Assembly: GCA_037176705.1 (NCBI GenBank)
Contig: CM073886.1
Span: 11,306,501 to 11,370,500 of the forward strand
Direction of reading: 5' to 3'
DNA: 64,000 nucleotides
Source of the DNA: Molossus alvarezi
Lineage: Eukaryota; Chordata; Mammalia; Chiroptera; Molossidae
The stretch's first letter is position 1. The number at the start of each line of letters is the position of its first letter. The translations under genes and the position numbers were made by a program. Below the pieces are notes generated by a model that worked only from the letters and a program-made list of their open reading frames with translations, was not told the DNA's origin and did not search any database. Positions 43,936 through 54,954 of the stretch are shown in pieces.

Positions 43936-43950
43936 GAGCTCTGAGTTCTT

Positions 43951-45248
43951 GCTGGCTGGGGCTGGAGGGCCCAGGGCGGGGGCTACGCCCCGACCGCATC
44001 TCCCCGCACCTGGGTCGGTGCCTGGGGATTCTGTCCGCATCCACTGCAACATCACAGAGTGATACCCTGCTGTGCCCCCCCATCTGGTCGTGGGGAGTCT
44101 GATGACCCAAACTTGGCTGTCTTGGAGGGGCTGGTGGACATAAAGAAAGGGAATTCTCTGCTATTGCAACATCTGAAGAGGATCATCTCTGACCTGCGCA
44201 AACTCTACAACCTGCCTCAGTGGCCAGATGTGGAGATGCTGGATCAGCCCTTGCCAGCAGAGTGCACACAGGAAGGCGTGTCCTCAGACGATGAAGATGA
44301 GGAGGTGCCTGAGGACACAGAAGACACTGATCATTATGACATGAAAGAGGAAGAGCCAGCTGAGGGCAAGAAATCTGAAGATGATGGCATTGGAAAAGAA
44401 AACTTGGCTAGCCCTGGCCGGTTTGGCTTAGCGGTTAAAGTGTCGACCTGCGGTCCGGAGAGACCCGGGTTCGGTTCCTGCTAAGGGCATGTGCCTCGGT
44501 TGCAGTTTGTCCCTGGCCCTGGTTGGTCGTGTGGGTGGCAGCCACTCGATGTGTCCCTTTCACATCGATGTTTCCCTCTCTCTCTCTTCCTCTCTCTCCC
44601 TCCCACTCTGTCTGTACAAAAAATGGAAAAATGTCCTCAGGTGAGGATAAAAAAAAAAGAAAAGAAAAGAAAAGAAAACTTGGCTATACTAGAGAAAATT
44701 AAAAAGAACCAGAGGCAAGATGACTTAAATGGGGCAGTGTCTGGCTCGGTGCAGGCCGCTGACTGGCTGATGAAGGAGCTCAGGGATATATATATACAGA
44801 TCACGGAATTTCAAAGGTGGTAACTATGCAGTCAAACTCTGAATGACAATCTGTATGATTGGAATGTCACACTCCTCAAAGTTGAACAGGTCAGTGCTTT
44901 GCACAACGATCTCCAGATCCTCAAAGAGAAAGAAGGCGCAGACTTCATCCTACTTAACTTTTCCTTTAAAGATAACTTTCCATTTGACCCACTGTTTGTC
45001 AGGGTTGTGTCTCCAGTCCTCTTTGGAGCGTATCCTGGGTGGAGGTGCCATCTGCATGGAACTTCTCACCAAACAGGGCTGGAGCAGTCAGTGCCTACTC
45101 AATAGAGTCCGTGATATCAGTGCCACACTGGTGATGGAAAAAGCTCATGTGCGGTTTGGAGCCAACAAATCTCAATACAGTCTGACAAGAGCACAGCAGT
45201 CCTACAAGTCCTTGGTGCAGATCCACAAAAAAAAAAAAGGCTGGTGCA
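43951..45248 (+). pseudogene. UBE2Q1: Processed UBE2Q1 pseudogene
   Basis: Intronless copy of the E2 ubiquitin-conjugating enzyme UBE2Q1. Recognisable in order are NITE (44048), [48 protein letters not shown], an acidic stretch, [21 protein letters not shown], then after a [58 protein letters not shown] (with the family's catalytic-type Cys) and [19 protein letters not shown]. Frameshifts, stops, a truncated N-terminus and a SINE (44411-44673) disable it. The 3' end is replaced by SINE sequence at 45249, so no poly-A remains. UBE2Q1 rather than UBE2Q2 is chosen from the VDIKKGN and [12 protein letters not shown] blocks. Confidence 0.93.
44411..44673 (+). mobile_element. Ves SINE, type B, inside the UBE2Q1 pseudogene
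   Basis: Complete copy. The target duplication GAAAACTTGGCTA appears at 44398-44410 and 44674-44686; removing the SINE rejoins the pseudogene sense exactly. Tail is (AAAAG)n. Confidence 0.97.
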
Positions 45249-45356
45249 CAGCCACTCGACGTGTCCCTTTCACGTCGATGTTTCTCTCTCTCTCCTTCCC
45301 AGTCTACCTGAACAAAAAATGAAAAAATGTCCTCAGGTGAGAAGAAAAAAGAAAAA
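45249..45356 (+). mobile_element. Ves SINE, type B, 3' part
   Basis: Begins inside the SINE body (CAGCCACTCGACGTGTCCC) and ends GTCCTCAGGTGAG plus an A-rich tail. The head is missing and the copy joins the pseudogene directly. Confidence 0.9.
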
Positions 45357-45368
45357 AAAAGACATCTG

Positions 45369-45633
45369 GCCCTGGCCAGTTTGGCTCAGTGGTTAAAGCT
45401 TCTGCCCACTAACCAAAGAGTCCTGGGTTCAGTTCCCGCTAAGGGCACATACCTCAGTTGCAGTTTGTTCCCAGCCTCGGTTGGAGTCGTGTGGGTGGCA
45501 ACCAGTAGATGTGTCTTTCTCACATTGATGTTTCTCTCTCTCTCTTCCTCCCTCTCTCCCTCCTGGTCTATCTGAAGATAAATGCAAAAATGTCCTCGGG
45601 TGAGGATAAAAAGAAAAATAAAGAAAAAAAAAA
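45369..45633 (+). mobile_element. Ves SINE, type B
   Basis: Complete copy, GGCCCTGGCCAGTTTGGCTC to CTCGGGTGAGGATAAAAAG, flanked by AAAAAGACATCTG on each side. Inserted at the tail of the preceding fragment. Confidence 0.93.
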
Positions 45634-45648
45634 AAGACATCTGCCTGG

Positions 45649-45741
45649 CCCGTGAGGCTCAGTAGTTGAGCGTCGACCCATGCACCAAGAGGTTGATTCC
45701 TGGTCAGGCCACATTTCCAGATTGTGGGCCAGATCCTCAGC
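45649..45741 (+). mobile_element. Ves SINE, type A, 5' part
   Basis: CCTGGCCCGTGAGGCTCAGT, GTCGACCCATGCACCAAGAGG and CCAGATTGTGGGCCAGATCC, then a break into HAL1 5' UTR. The 3' half is absent. Confidence 0.8.
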
Positions 45742-46354
45742 GAGCCCCATACCTCTCATTAAGTGGCCCTAGGCCTGGCACTAGAAGCAACCAGCCTTGG
45801 TTCACAACTTGGCTTTTCCTCCAAGCCCAGCACAAGAAGCAGCCACCAGCAGATCACTTTGTAGCTTATGCTGGGTGGCCCTGGGTAGAACACAGGAAGA
45901 GGCTGACCTTGCCCCAGGCCCAGCACACCCAGTAGACAGCTTCAGACCACATTGAAGCATCATCACTCAACCACCTCCACAAGTGACACACTCAATAAGT
46001 GGACTCAGTGGGTAGCAGAGCCCTGCTGAAGTAAGTAAGTCTGTGTTGGGCCTCTGCACCGCTGATCCGCCAAGGTAGTCAGAGGCCAGTGGTCAGTGGG
46101 CACAGCCAGTCCTTGCAGCTGATCAGCTGAGTAAATCCCTCCCATTGACATGCCAACAGCAATCAAGACTCAGTTACAACAGAAGGGTGTACAGTCCACA
46201 TGAGGGGTGCAACTTGCGGGCCCAGCTGGGGTGATCAGGCAGGTTGTGCCACTGGACCCTACGGGACACCTACTACAACAGGCCACCCTAGGAAGCCTAG
46301 GAGACATAGCAACTCTACCTAATACATAGAAACAAACACTAGGAAGCAGCCAAA

Positions 46355-47530
46355 ATGAGGAGACAAAGAAACAAGTCCCAAATGAAAGAACAGAACAAAA
46401 TTCCAGGCAAAGAACTAAACAAAATGGAGATAAGCAATCCAACAGATGCAGAGTTCAAAACAAAACACTGGCCCTGGCCGGTTTGGCTCAGCAGTTAGAG
46501 CGTCGGCCTGCGGTCCTGAGAGACCCGGGTTCGGTTCCCGCTAAGGGCGCGTACCTCGGTTGCAGTTTGTCCCCGGCCCTGGTCGGTTGTGCGGGTGGCA
46601 GCCACTCGATGTGTTCCTTTCACATCGATGTTTCTCTCTCTCTCTCTGTTCCTCTCTCTCCCTCCCACTCTACCTGAACAAAAAAATGGAAAAATGTCCC
46701 CCGGTGAGGATAAAAACAAAACAAACAAACAAAAAAAACCACACACTGATTATAAGGATTCTCAAGGAACTTAAGGAGACCTCCAAGGAACTTAGTGAGA
46801 ACAACAGCAACATAAAAAAGGACCAGTCAGAAATGAAGGATGCACTAACTGAGATAAAGAATAATTTACAGGGAATTAATAGTAGAGTAGGTGAAGCCAA
46901 GAAGCAAACCATCGAATTGGAATATAAGGAACCAAAAAACACCCAATCAGAACAGCAAAAAGAAAAAAGAATTAAAAAAAATGAAAACAGTGTAAGGAGC
47001 CTCCGAGACAACTTCAAGCATATCAACATTCACATCATAGGGGTGCCAAAAGGAGAAAAGAGAGAGCAAGAAATTGAAAACTTTTTTGAAAAAATAATGA
47101 CAGAAAACTTTCCTAACTTGGTGAAGGTAACAGACATACAAGTCCAGGAAACACAAAGAGGCCCAAACAAGATGAACCCGTAGACACATCATCATCAAAA
47201 TGCCAAAGGTTAAACACAAAGAGAGAATTTTAAAAACAGCAAGAGAAAAGCAGTTGGTTACCTACAAAGGAGCTCCCATAAGACCATCAGCCAATTTCGC
47301 AAAAGAAACTTTTCAGGCCAGAAAGGAGTGGCAAGAGATATTCAAAGTGATGAAAAGCAACAACCTACAACCAAGATTATTTTATCCTTCAAAGCTATCA
47401 TTTAGAATTGATGAATATTAAGAGTTTCACAGACAAGAAAAAGCTAAAGGAGTTCATCACCACCAAACCAGTATTATATGAAATGTTGAAAGGTCTTTTT
47501 GAAGGAGAAGAACAAAAATATGAACAATAA
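46355..47530 (+). pseudogene. HAL1 ORF1 remnant
   Basis: ATG at 46355 in the context CAGCCAAAATGAGGAGAC gives MRRQRNKSQMKEQNK. Next come a SINE, a coiled-coil region (KDQSEMKDALTEIKNN), an RRM-like region ([28 protein letters not shown]) and the C-terminal domain (QARKEWQEIFKVMKS, PSKLSFRID). A small deletion near 47180 (AACCCGTAGACAC) introduces a stop and shifts frame; other frameshifts follow. It is the L1 ORF1p-type RNA-binding chaperone, here inactive. Confidence 0.85.
46470..46735 (+). mobile_element. Ves SINE, type B, inside HAL1 copy 2
   Basis: Complete copy from GGCCCTGGCCGGTTTGGCTC to a (AAAC)n tail. Confidence 0.94.
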
Positions 47531-47903
47531 AATGGCAATAAATACATTTTGTAGATCCTATCAACAATTGAATCTACAAACAAAATGAGCGAGCAGAACA
47601 GAAACAGACTCATAGATACAGAGAACTTTTTGTTGCTTGCCAAATGGGAGGGGGCTGGAGGGATGGGTGACGAAGATGAAGGAATTAAGAAGTACAAATT
47701 GATTGTTAGACTGATGAACCTCAAAGGGAAGGGGGGAGGGAAGGCAGGAAGAGATAAACCAAAGAACTTCTATGTATGTATGCATAACCAATGGACACAA
47801 ACAATAGTGTGGGGAAGGCAGGAGGGGGGCAGGATTGGGGAGGAGGGAGTCAATGTGGGGAAAAGGGAGGGCATCTGTAATACATTCAACAATAAAGATG
47901 AGT

Positions 47904-48408
47904 TAAAAACACAAAAACATAACTATTACACACACTGTTCAGAATTGAGGCGCCACAGTTTCCATAATTTTTTCCACTAATAACATAATTATTTAATAAT
48001 TTCCCCCAAAGTTTGCCATTCCAACAGAAGTCCATCTCAGCAACTAGCTAACAGTGAAGGTGGGGCGTTGGGCTCAAGCTCAGAGTTTCTAATTTGAACA
48101 TTTCCTGGGGCTCACTGAAGCTGGGAGACCTGGGTGTTGGGTAGGGGGGGGTGGTCTCTCATAATGTGAGCCACAGGCATTTCCTGTCTTTTAAGGACAC
48201 AGTCAACAGACATGGGCCAGGTCTCATGTCATGTGGTTGTGCAGGGCTTGATTGGGGTTATGAACAACTGGTTTTCATTTTGTACAAGAAAGGAGCAGTG
48301 ATAGCTCTTCATTAGTTTCCTTAAAGAGGAGACGTTGACTATAGTATTGATATTATGGATTATTGAATGATAAATGCAACAGAAGGCCTCATCTCCCCTA
48401 ACCCCCAT
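47904..48408. other. No gene seen
   Basis: Unassigned sequence with L2-like texture. No open frame of interest. Confidence 0.4.
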
Positions 48409-49096
48409 TGCTCATGGGAGTAGGGTTCTTGGGGTACTGCTGGAAAAAGAATTTCTGGAGGCCCCCACAGGAGGATGAGATATATTAGAAAGCTTTATTT
48501 CTGTGAAATCATACCCCTGGGTTTCCAAAGTCCCACTTCCCTTAGTCCAGTCATAGAAGTGTAGCTGGGGCTTCATAGAACTAGAATCAGAACCAGTGTC
48601 CAGAATTTCCTTTCCATGTTGGAGCCGGGTCCAGTTCAGCATCAGGCTGGCTTAGCTTGTGTTTCCCATTGCGATTCATTAGTGCATTGCATGTGGGGTC
48701 CCCATGGCCATGGGCCACACAGGCTAATGTAAGGAAGCAGGAGCAAAAGAGCCCCACAAGCCAAGAGTCAGCACAACAAGAGAGAGAATTCCTCTGTTTG
48801 CGAGATTATGTATTTCCAAATTTTTGCAAGCTTGCCGTGGCCACACCTATTCTGGCCAAAGATCTCTGTTCTCAGGTGTGAGTGACAGGCCTGCTCTATG
48901 TCACCCCAACTTTACTGGCATGTGTCTGTCTTCCCTTTGTCCAGTCCCCTTCCCCCAGTGTTTTGCAGGGAATAGACTGGTGGTTCCCTGGGAGTACAAA
49001 GTTGCAACTTCCTGGTGAAGCTACCCAAATGGCATGCCCATAGGGTTCGGCTTCTCCCTTTGCTCCTTTCCTATTATTAATAACTAGCTAATTACA
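48409..49096 (-). mobile_element. LTR-like repeat, copy 1
   Basis: On the minus strand it starts near TGTAATTAGCTAG and ends near CCATGAGCA. It shares an ordered series of blocks with 53763-54728: GGCATGCCATTT, CCAGGAAG, GCAAG, CTCTCTCTTG, CAACATGGAAAGGAAA, AATAAA and CATCCTCCTGTG. AATAAA sits about 90 bp before the end, as in an LTR. The apparent 76-residue open frame MLNWTRLQHGK... is a by-product of this repeat. No target duplication found; family not assigned. Confidence 0.55.
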
Positions 49097-49736
49097 ATGG
49101 TCTCAAAATCACACCCAAATGTAATGACTGCAGCTTGACTGGGTGTGGCTGTGTGGTTCTCACTTGGGGTCTCTCCTGTGGTTGCAGTCACACAGTCACA
49201 GAGGCGCTGGGGCTGGATGGAGTCTTCCAAAGTCATGACTGGCTCAACTGGCCTACTTGCCCTATTCGCTCACATGGCTGGCGCCCCAGCTGGGCTAACT
49301 GTGGCAGTCAGAAGCTGGTCAGGCAACGCCTTTTTCTTCACATAGTCTTTCCATGTGGCCAGGTAGGACTTCCTCACAGCATGGCATTCTCAGGTAATTA
49401 GACTTCTTACATGGTGGCTAGATTGTTCCAGAGGGAATATCCTAAAAAACCCAGGCAAAAACTGCAAAGCTTTTAAAGATCTAACTTTGGAAGTCATGCT
49501 CCATTCCACTCCATTTCATTGGTCAGAAGTAAATTCACGGGGCCAGCCCAGATTCGAGGGCAGGGAACTACACAAGGCTGTGAATACTGACAGACCTGAT
49601 TCAGCGGGGGCCCATCTGGTAGACCAGCCACCACACATGATCGTGTGAACTAGTCAGAAAAGGCTGGATTGTGCTGTGCTGTAGGAACACATTATGCCAA
49701 ATCTCAGTGCCTCAAAACACAAAACTTTATTTATTG
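49097..49736. other. Old interspersed repeat, unassigned
   Basis: CTTTCCATGTGGCC, ACATGGTGGCTAGATTGTTCC, TTTGGAAGTCATGC and AGCCCAGATTCGAGGGCAGG are phrases of a common ancient mammalian repeat whose name I cannot fix. No gene. Confidence 0.4.
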
Positions 49737-49950
49737 GCCTGGCTGGTGTGGCTCAGTGGATTGAGTGTCGTCCCATGGACTGAGAGGTCAGGGTTTGATT
49801 CCGGGTCAGGGCACATGCCCTGGTTGCGGGCTTGATCCCCAGTGTGGGGTGTGCAGGAGGCAGCCGATCAGTGTTTCTCTCTCACATTGATGTTTCTTTC
49901 TCTCTCTTCCCCTCCTCTCTCTCTAAAAAAATCAATAAAAACATATATAT
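49737..49950 (+). mobile_element. Ves SINE, type A
   Basis: GCCTGGCTGGTGTGGCTCAG to AAAAAAATCAATAAAAAC, complete. The left flank CTTTATTTATTG and right flank GTGTATTTATTG (50227) bracket this copy plus the next, which inserted in its tail. Confidence 0.92.
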
Positions 49951-50205
49951 AATTTTTTTTAAATCCTCACCTGAGGATATTTTTCCATTTATCTTCAGAT
50001 AGAGCAGGAGGGAGGGAGAAAGGAAGAGAGAGAAAGAGAAACATCGATGTGAGAGGGACACATTGATTGGTTGCCACTCACACGACCCTAACCGGGGCCG
50101 GAGACGAACTACAACCGAGGTACGTGCCCTTAGTGGGAACCGAACCCAGGACCCTCTGGTCCATGGGGCGACACTCTAACTGCTGAGCCAAACCAGTCAG
50201 GGCTA
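49951..50205 (-). mobile_element. Ves SINE, type B, in the tail of the previous SINE
   Basis: AAATCCTCACCTGAGGAT tail motif and head GAGCCAAACCAGTCAGGGC. It is tail-to-tail with the plus-strand copy. Confidence 0.92.
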
Positions 50206-52234
50206 AAAATGTATTTTTTAAAAATGTGTATTTATTGCTCATTCTGGCCTGGCAGTGGTCATGGAGGGGCTCTGCCCCATGTAATCAATCCATCTCCTGA
50301 TGCCACAATCTCAACATGGCCCCTCAGGGTTCACTGAGGCAGGGGAGAGCAGAATCAGGGGGACTTGCACAGGCAAGGAAATGCTCTGGCGTGGAAATGA
50401 CATGAGTCACTTCCACCCAGTCAGCATCATCCTGCCCAGCTGCAAGTGGGGGGGGCGGGGAGTGTAGTCCCCTTTGTACTTGGAAGAGAGCAGAGCAGAA
50501 GGCTGGACCGTGGAGGCCTCTCTCCCCCTACGCTGTACCCATGGATGAGTCCTGTTGGCCACCATTAAGTAAGGTTTCAGACAAAATTTCTCCATTACTC
50601 ATATTAATGGATGTTTATAAACAGCCATTTATTCCACACAAGGGGGTCACTCAGTAGGATACATTTGAGTTGGGCCTTCGGAATGAGTAGGAATTGGAAA
50701 GGAAGGAAAAGGGATGAGCAAACAAACATTCCAGATGGAACAACACAGCGTAGGCTCAGAGACATGAAAGAGCCTGCTGTTGTCCAGGAGCCAGGAGGAG
50801 CGCAGCTTGGCGGACTTGCCGAGGAAGCGAAGGCAGGGGGCTGGACTAGGATGGAAATCGTAATTAATCATTAATAACTAACATTTATTGAAAATCTTTT
50901 AATGTGCCAGCCACAGTTCTACACACCACACGTGCTTTACCACAGTGATGGTGCTCTGCTGGGTCTCTTGCATTTGCACCTGGGAGAACCCCTTCTCTAC
51001 CCATCCCTGTGCCCAGGAGGTTGGCCTCTGTGAACCACATCACCAGGCTCCCTTGCTCTCTGGCTTCCAGTTGGATTTGTCCAATGCAGAGCCCCAGTAG
51101 GAGATGGAGGGAAGACAGTGAGGTCAGAGGATTTATCCCATTTGCCTCCTCCCTGCAGGGTCACCTTGGCTGGCTGCTTCCCTCAGCTGCTCACACACGA
51201 TTCTCTCCTGCCAGATTCTGGCAACTGTTCCTCCTCTTGTCCCTTCAGGTCTAGGGATGCTAATTGTCCTTTAACTAGACCTGGGGTACTCTATTATCCT
51301 TTGTAGGTTTCCTTACACACTACCCTTTTGAAATAGCCTCCTTGTCAATTCTTTAAATTCGAATTAGAGTTTCCTGATAGAACCTGACCGATCAGATATC
51401 TACTTGACGAGGTAGGTCCTAGTATTTTTTTTCCATTTTATAGATGAGGAAATGGGTAAAGGGAGTTTAGGTGAGGTGCTCAAGGTCACACAGCTAGGTA
51501 AGACTCAGCCCAGTGAACCTGATAACAGAGATACAAAGACCTTAAAAGGCCTTGAATGCCAAGTTAAACAGAATGTTTCCATTGCCTATAGAGGGTGTTA
51601 GATACTCTCACTTTTTTCCTTCTTTCATGAAATCCATTTTGAGTGATACTGTTATTTCTATGCCTGTTGAGAAATCAACAAGATTTTTCATCTGCAAAAT
51701 GAGATAATTCTCCCAGCTCTGATAGCCTTGCAGAGCTGTGGTGGGTCTTAGAGAGAACTTGACCATCAGAAGAGCTATTTTGGAGTTGGGGGTGGAACAT
51801 GTGACCAAAGTCCAACCAACCAGAGCATCACACTTCCCCTGGTCACAGTGATTGGCTCAAGAATGAGCCAATCAAAGCCAATGGGATTACTTTCCAGGAA
51901 TATTTGTAAGAGAGATATGATCTCTTCTCTACCAGGCTTCAACCTGGGCAAAGATAAAGCATGAATCCAGGGCCCACCATGTGGCTAGGGACCCCCAGAT
52001 CAAGGAAGCAGAACCAAGAAATGGAGAGAAACTGAATTCAGTGATATTATTTCAGACCCTGAATCCAGCCATGTCTGAAATCCACACAACTCTTTGGATG
52101 ATTTTCTTATGAGACAACATAGTCCCTTTCCCATTTATGATAGAGTACCAACTCTGGACTCTAAACCTGCAGTGGAAATAGTCTTGACATGGTGGAAGAC
52201 AGTTTGGAATGGGAAGAGGAGTAGGGACTCTGCA
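50206..52234. other. MIR and old-repeat remnants, no gene
   Basis: MIR-like antisense sequence at 51420-51535 (TTTTATAGATGAGGAAATGG, GGTCACACAGCTAGG). An old unassigned repeat at 51775-52080. Short MIR-like TAACATTTATTGAAAATC at 50878. No coding region is supported. Confidence 0.5.
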
Positions 52235-52470
52235 GCAGTCAGGCAAACTTCTATTCTTCCAGCAAGACCCAATTGAAATGTTACCATCTTTATTCAGCCT
52301 TCCAGCTATTTTCTTTGCCATAGTTAGTTGCTCCCTTTCCACTTCTTGTGTGCTTAGAAGGTTTGTACACACCTCTATTATAGCGCCTCTTACACTGTGT
52401 TGTAATTGTTTCCTCCGGCAAGGATACAATTGTATCCTCGGGTGAGCAGTGAACAATTTGCCTGAATCTT
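52235..52470 (+). mobile_element. L2 LINE 3' end
   Basis: AATTGAAATGTTACCATCTTT, CAGCCTTCCAGC and TTACACTGTGTTGTAATTG fit the sense L2 3' region. Confidence 0.55.
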
Positions 52471-52734
52471 ATTTATTTGGAACTCTTAGTTTTTGAAAAG
52501 GCGTAGCACAAAATTGGTACTAACTCACTGAAAGTTTGCAAATAAGTGAATGAGTGAGACTAGGCAGTAGCAGTAGGAATGGGCAGGGGAGATGGATGGG
52601 GGCCATCCCTGTAGTGCCAACAAAAAGTAATAGCAGTCTTAAATCTTTTTTTGGACTAGATAGGCTTGATATTAATATTGATAACAAAATGTTATTCAGT
52701 TGACTTGGACAAAATCCCTGGAGTAAAATTAATA

Positions 52735-52812
52735 ATAAGGGTGATTTATTGTGTGACTTATGTGCCAGGTGTTTTGAATACACTGAATTTAATCTTCACT
52801 CCAGTCTGGCAA
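52735..52812 (-). mobile_element. MIR/L2 3' remnant
   Basis: TTATGTGCCAGGTGTTTTG and TTTAATCTTCACTCC are antisense MIR phrases. Confidence 0.5.
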
Positions 52813-52891
52813 TGGAAGTATGGTGCACATGCGATCACTCACCGAATCCACTTTAATCTGGGGAATTGAAATAAACTCCTGGGGGTGATTT

Positions 52892-53387
52892 AAATAATAA
52901 TAAAAAATGTTTTTGTTGATTTTAGAGAAAGAGAGGAAGGGTAAAGGAGAGAGTGAGAGAAACATTGATCAGCTGCCTCCTGCATGCCTCCCACTGAGGA
53001 TTGAGCCCACAACCTGTGGGCGTGTGCCATGACCAGGAATCAAATCTGTGATTTTTTTTTTTTTTAAATCCTCACCTGAGGAGATTTTTGCACTTATCTT
53101 CAAATAGAGCGAGAGGGAGAGATGGAGGAAGAGAGGGAGGAAGAGAGGGAGGAAGAGAGGGAGAAAAATATTAATGCAAAAGAGACACATCGAGTTGTTG
53201 CCACCCACACCACCCCAACTGGGGCCAGGGACAAACTGCAACCGAGGTACGTGCTCTTAGCGGGAACCCGGGACTCTCTGGTCTGCGGGCCGACGCTCTA
53301 ACCACTGAGCTAAACTGGCCAGGGCAAACCTGTGACTTCTTGGTGCATGGCTCTATGCTCAACCAACTGAGCCACACTAGCCAGGCC
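52892..53387 (-). mobile_element. Ves SINE type A with a nested type B copy
   Basis: The outer copy lies between GGGGGTGATT (52881) and GGGGATGATT (53390). The inner copy, 53056-53325, has the AAATCCTCACCTGAGGAG motif, head GAGCTAAACTGGCCAGGGC and flanks AAATCTGTGATTT/AAACCTGTGACTT. Both are minus strand. Confidence 0.92.
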
Positions 53388-53762
53388 CGGGGATGATTCT
53401 TTAAGCCAATTGTAGCAATTCCATCCTCCTCCACAGTGGCTAGTTCAGGGATGGGCATGCCCGGGCCAATTAGGACCAATAGAATAAAACTTACTGCCAT
53501 GAGGAAGGATGTGAGAAGATGTGCTCTTACTTGCTGCATGTGAATGGAAAAGTCTGTGACCCTGGCTGTTCCTGGCAGCCATCCTGAGAACATGAAGAGC
53601 AGAGTGAAAAAAATCCTAGAGGAATGGATCCAGGGCTCTCATCATTTCCAGCTTGAAGCTGACCTATCTCTGGATGTCTAGTTATGGGAGTTATATGAGC
53701 AAAACACATATCTCTAATTCAGTCTGAGTTGAGTTTCTGTTATTTCGTCCAATTAATGTTGT
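53388..53762. other. Old interspersed repeat, unassigned
   Basis: GGCCAATTAGGACCAATAG, CCTGGCAGCCATCCTGAGAAC and GAATGGATCCAGGG have the look of an ancient LTR or LINE end. No gene. Confidence 0.35.
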
Positions 53763-54728
53763 TGTAATAAAACTAGTTATGAATAACTGGAAAGAAGCAA
53801 AAGGAAGGCCAAATTTTATAGGCATGCCATTTGTACAACTTTGCCAGGAAGCTGCAGTTTAACACTCCCCAGGCGCCACTGGTCTATTGTCCTCAGATTA
53901 CTGAGGGAAGGGACTGAACAGAGTGGAGAATAGACGCATGCCCAGTAAAGTCTGAGTGAAATAGGGAAAGTACTTGTCTGTCTGCTACATCTGGGAGCAG
54001 GTCATTGGACAGAGCAGGCATGGCTACTGCAAGCATCGGTAGATTTGAGATATTTATTTATCTATTATTTTTTGTTAATCCTCACCTGAGAATATTTTCT
54101 CCATTGATTTTTAGAGAGAGTGGAAGGGTAGGGGGGAGGGGAAGAGAAAGAGAGAGAGAAACATCAATACGAGAGAGACACATCTATTGGTTGCCTCCTG
54201 CACGAGCCCCAACAGGGGCCTGGGGTCAAACCTGCAACCCTCTGGTATTTGGGCCAACACTTTGGCCACTTAACCACATAGGTAGGGCAAGATTTGAGAT
54301 ATTTAATCCCCTAAACAAACAAGTGCTCTCTCTTGTGTTCTTGCCTCCTGGCTCTTGTGATCTTGGCTCCTGGCTCGCTTGGTTCTTTTGGGACTCTTGT
54401 TGCAGGGGGCATGCTCTCTTGGCTCCCCTGCATTCACCCACATGGCTCATGGCTATGTGGACCCACACAAAGGACTAATGACTGCAACTAGCCTGATGCT
54501 AAACCGGACCCAATTCCAACATGGAAAGGAAACGTTGGATACTGGCTTTGCTTCTAGTTCTACTGAATCCCCAGCTGCACACCTTCCAAGACTGGATTAA
54601 GGGAAATAGGACTTTGCAAACCCAGGGACGTAATTCCACACAAATAAAAACCACTCATCCTCCTGTGTGAGTCTCAGAAAATTATTTTTTCTTGAGATAT
54701 AAGGATCCCACTCCAAGCACCCAGTGCA
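53763..54728 (+). mobile_element. LTR-like repeat, copy 2, with a SINE
   Basis: Opposite-orientation relative of 48409-49096, colinear over its length. Starts near TGTAATAAAACTAG, contains CCAACATGGAAAGGAAACG and an AATAAA about 85 bp before the end near AGTGCA. A SINE (54057-54289) is inserted. Confidence 0.55.
54057..54289 (-). mobile_element. Ves SINE, type B-like
   Basis: TTAATCCTCACCTGAGAAT tail motif. Perfect 16-bp duplications AGATTTGAGATATTTA at 54041-54056 and 54290-54305. The head is decayed (TTAACCACATAGGTAGGGC). Confidence 0.94.
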
Positions 54729-54954
54729 AAACAGGACACCCCACTTCCACTGATAACACATGTACACAGTGATGAAATCAAGACTTTGATAGTAATGTGC
54801 TCAACAGACCTCAGCTGGTGCTAAGAGCTGGCATTCCACTCCCAATTGTCTCATCCAAAAGCCTTTGCTCCTACCACTAAACTGAGCCAAGAAAGGACAA
54901 GTCACTTGGCCTCAGTCCTGAGTCATCTGCTAACCTTCTGAGATGGCTTCTCTT

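Larger units (their letters stand above)
45742..47903 (+). mobile_element. HAL1 (half-L1) copy 2
   Basis: 5' UTR-like region (45.74-46.35 kb, missing its extreme 5' end), ORF1 remnant (46355-47530) and 3' UTR with a G-rich stretch, ending at ATACATTCAACAATAAAG (47880). The 3' UTR starts directly after ORF1 with no ORF2. A SINE at 46470-46735 sits near the start of ORF1. It shares the 5' UTR and 3' UTR with copies 1 and 3. Confidence 0.88.

Noticed and set aside
48412..48642. Minus-strand frame MLNWTRLQHGK... resembling one at 54379-54600
   Set aside because: The similarity comes from a shared LTR-like repeat; the second copy has stops and frameshifts, so there is no conserved protein.
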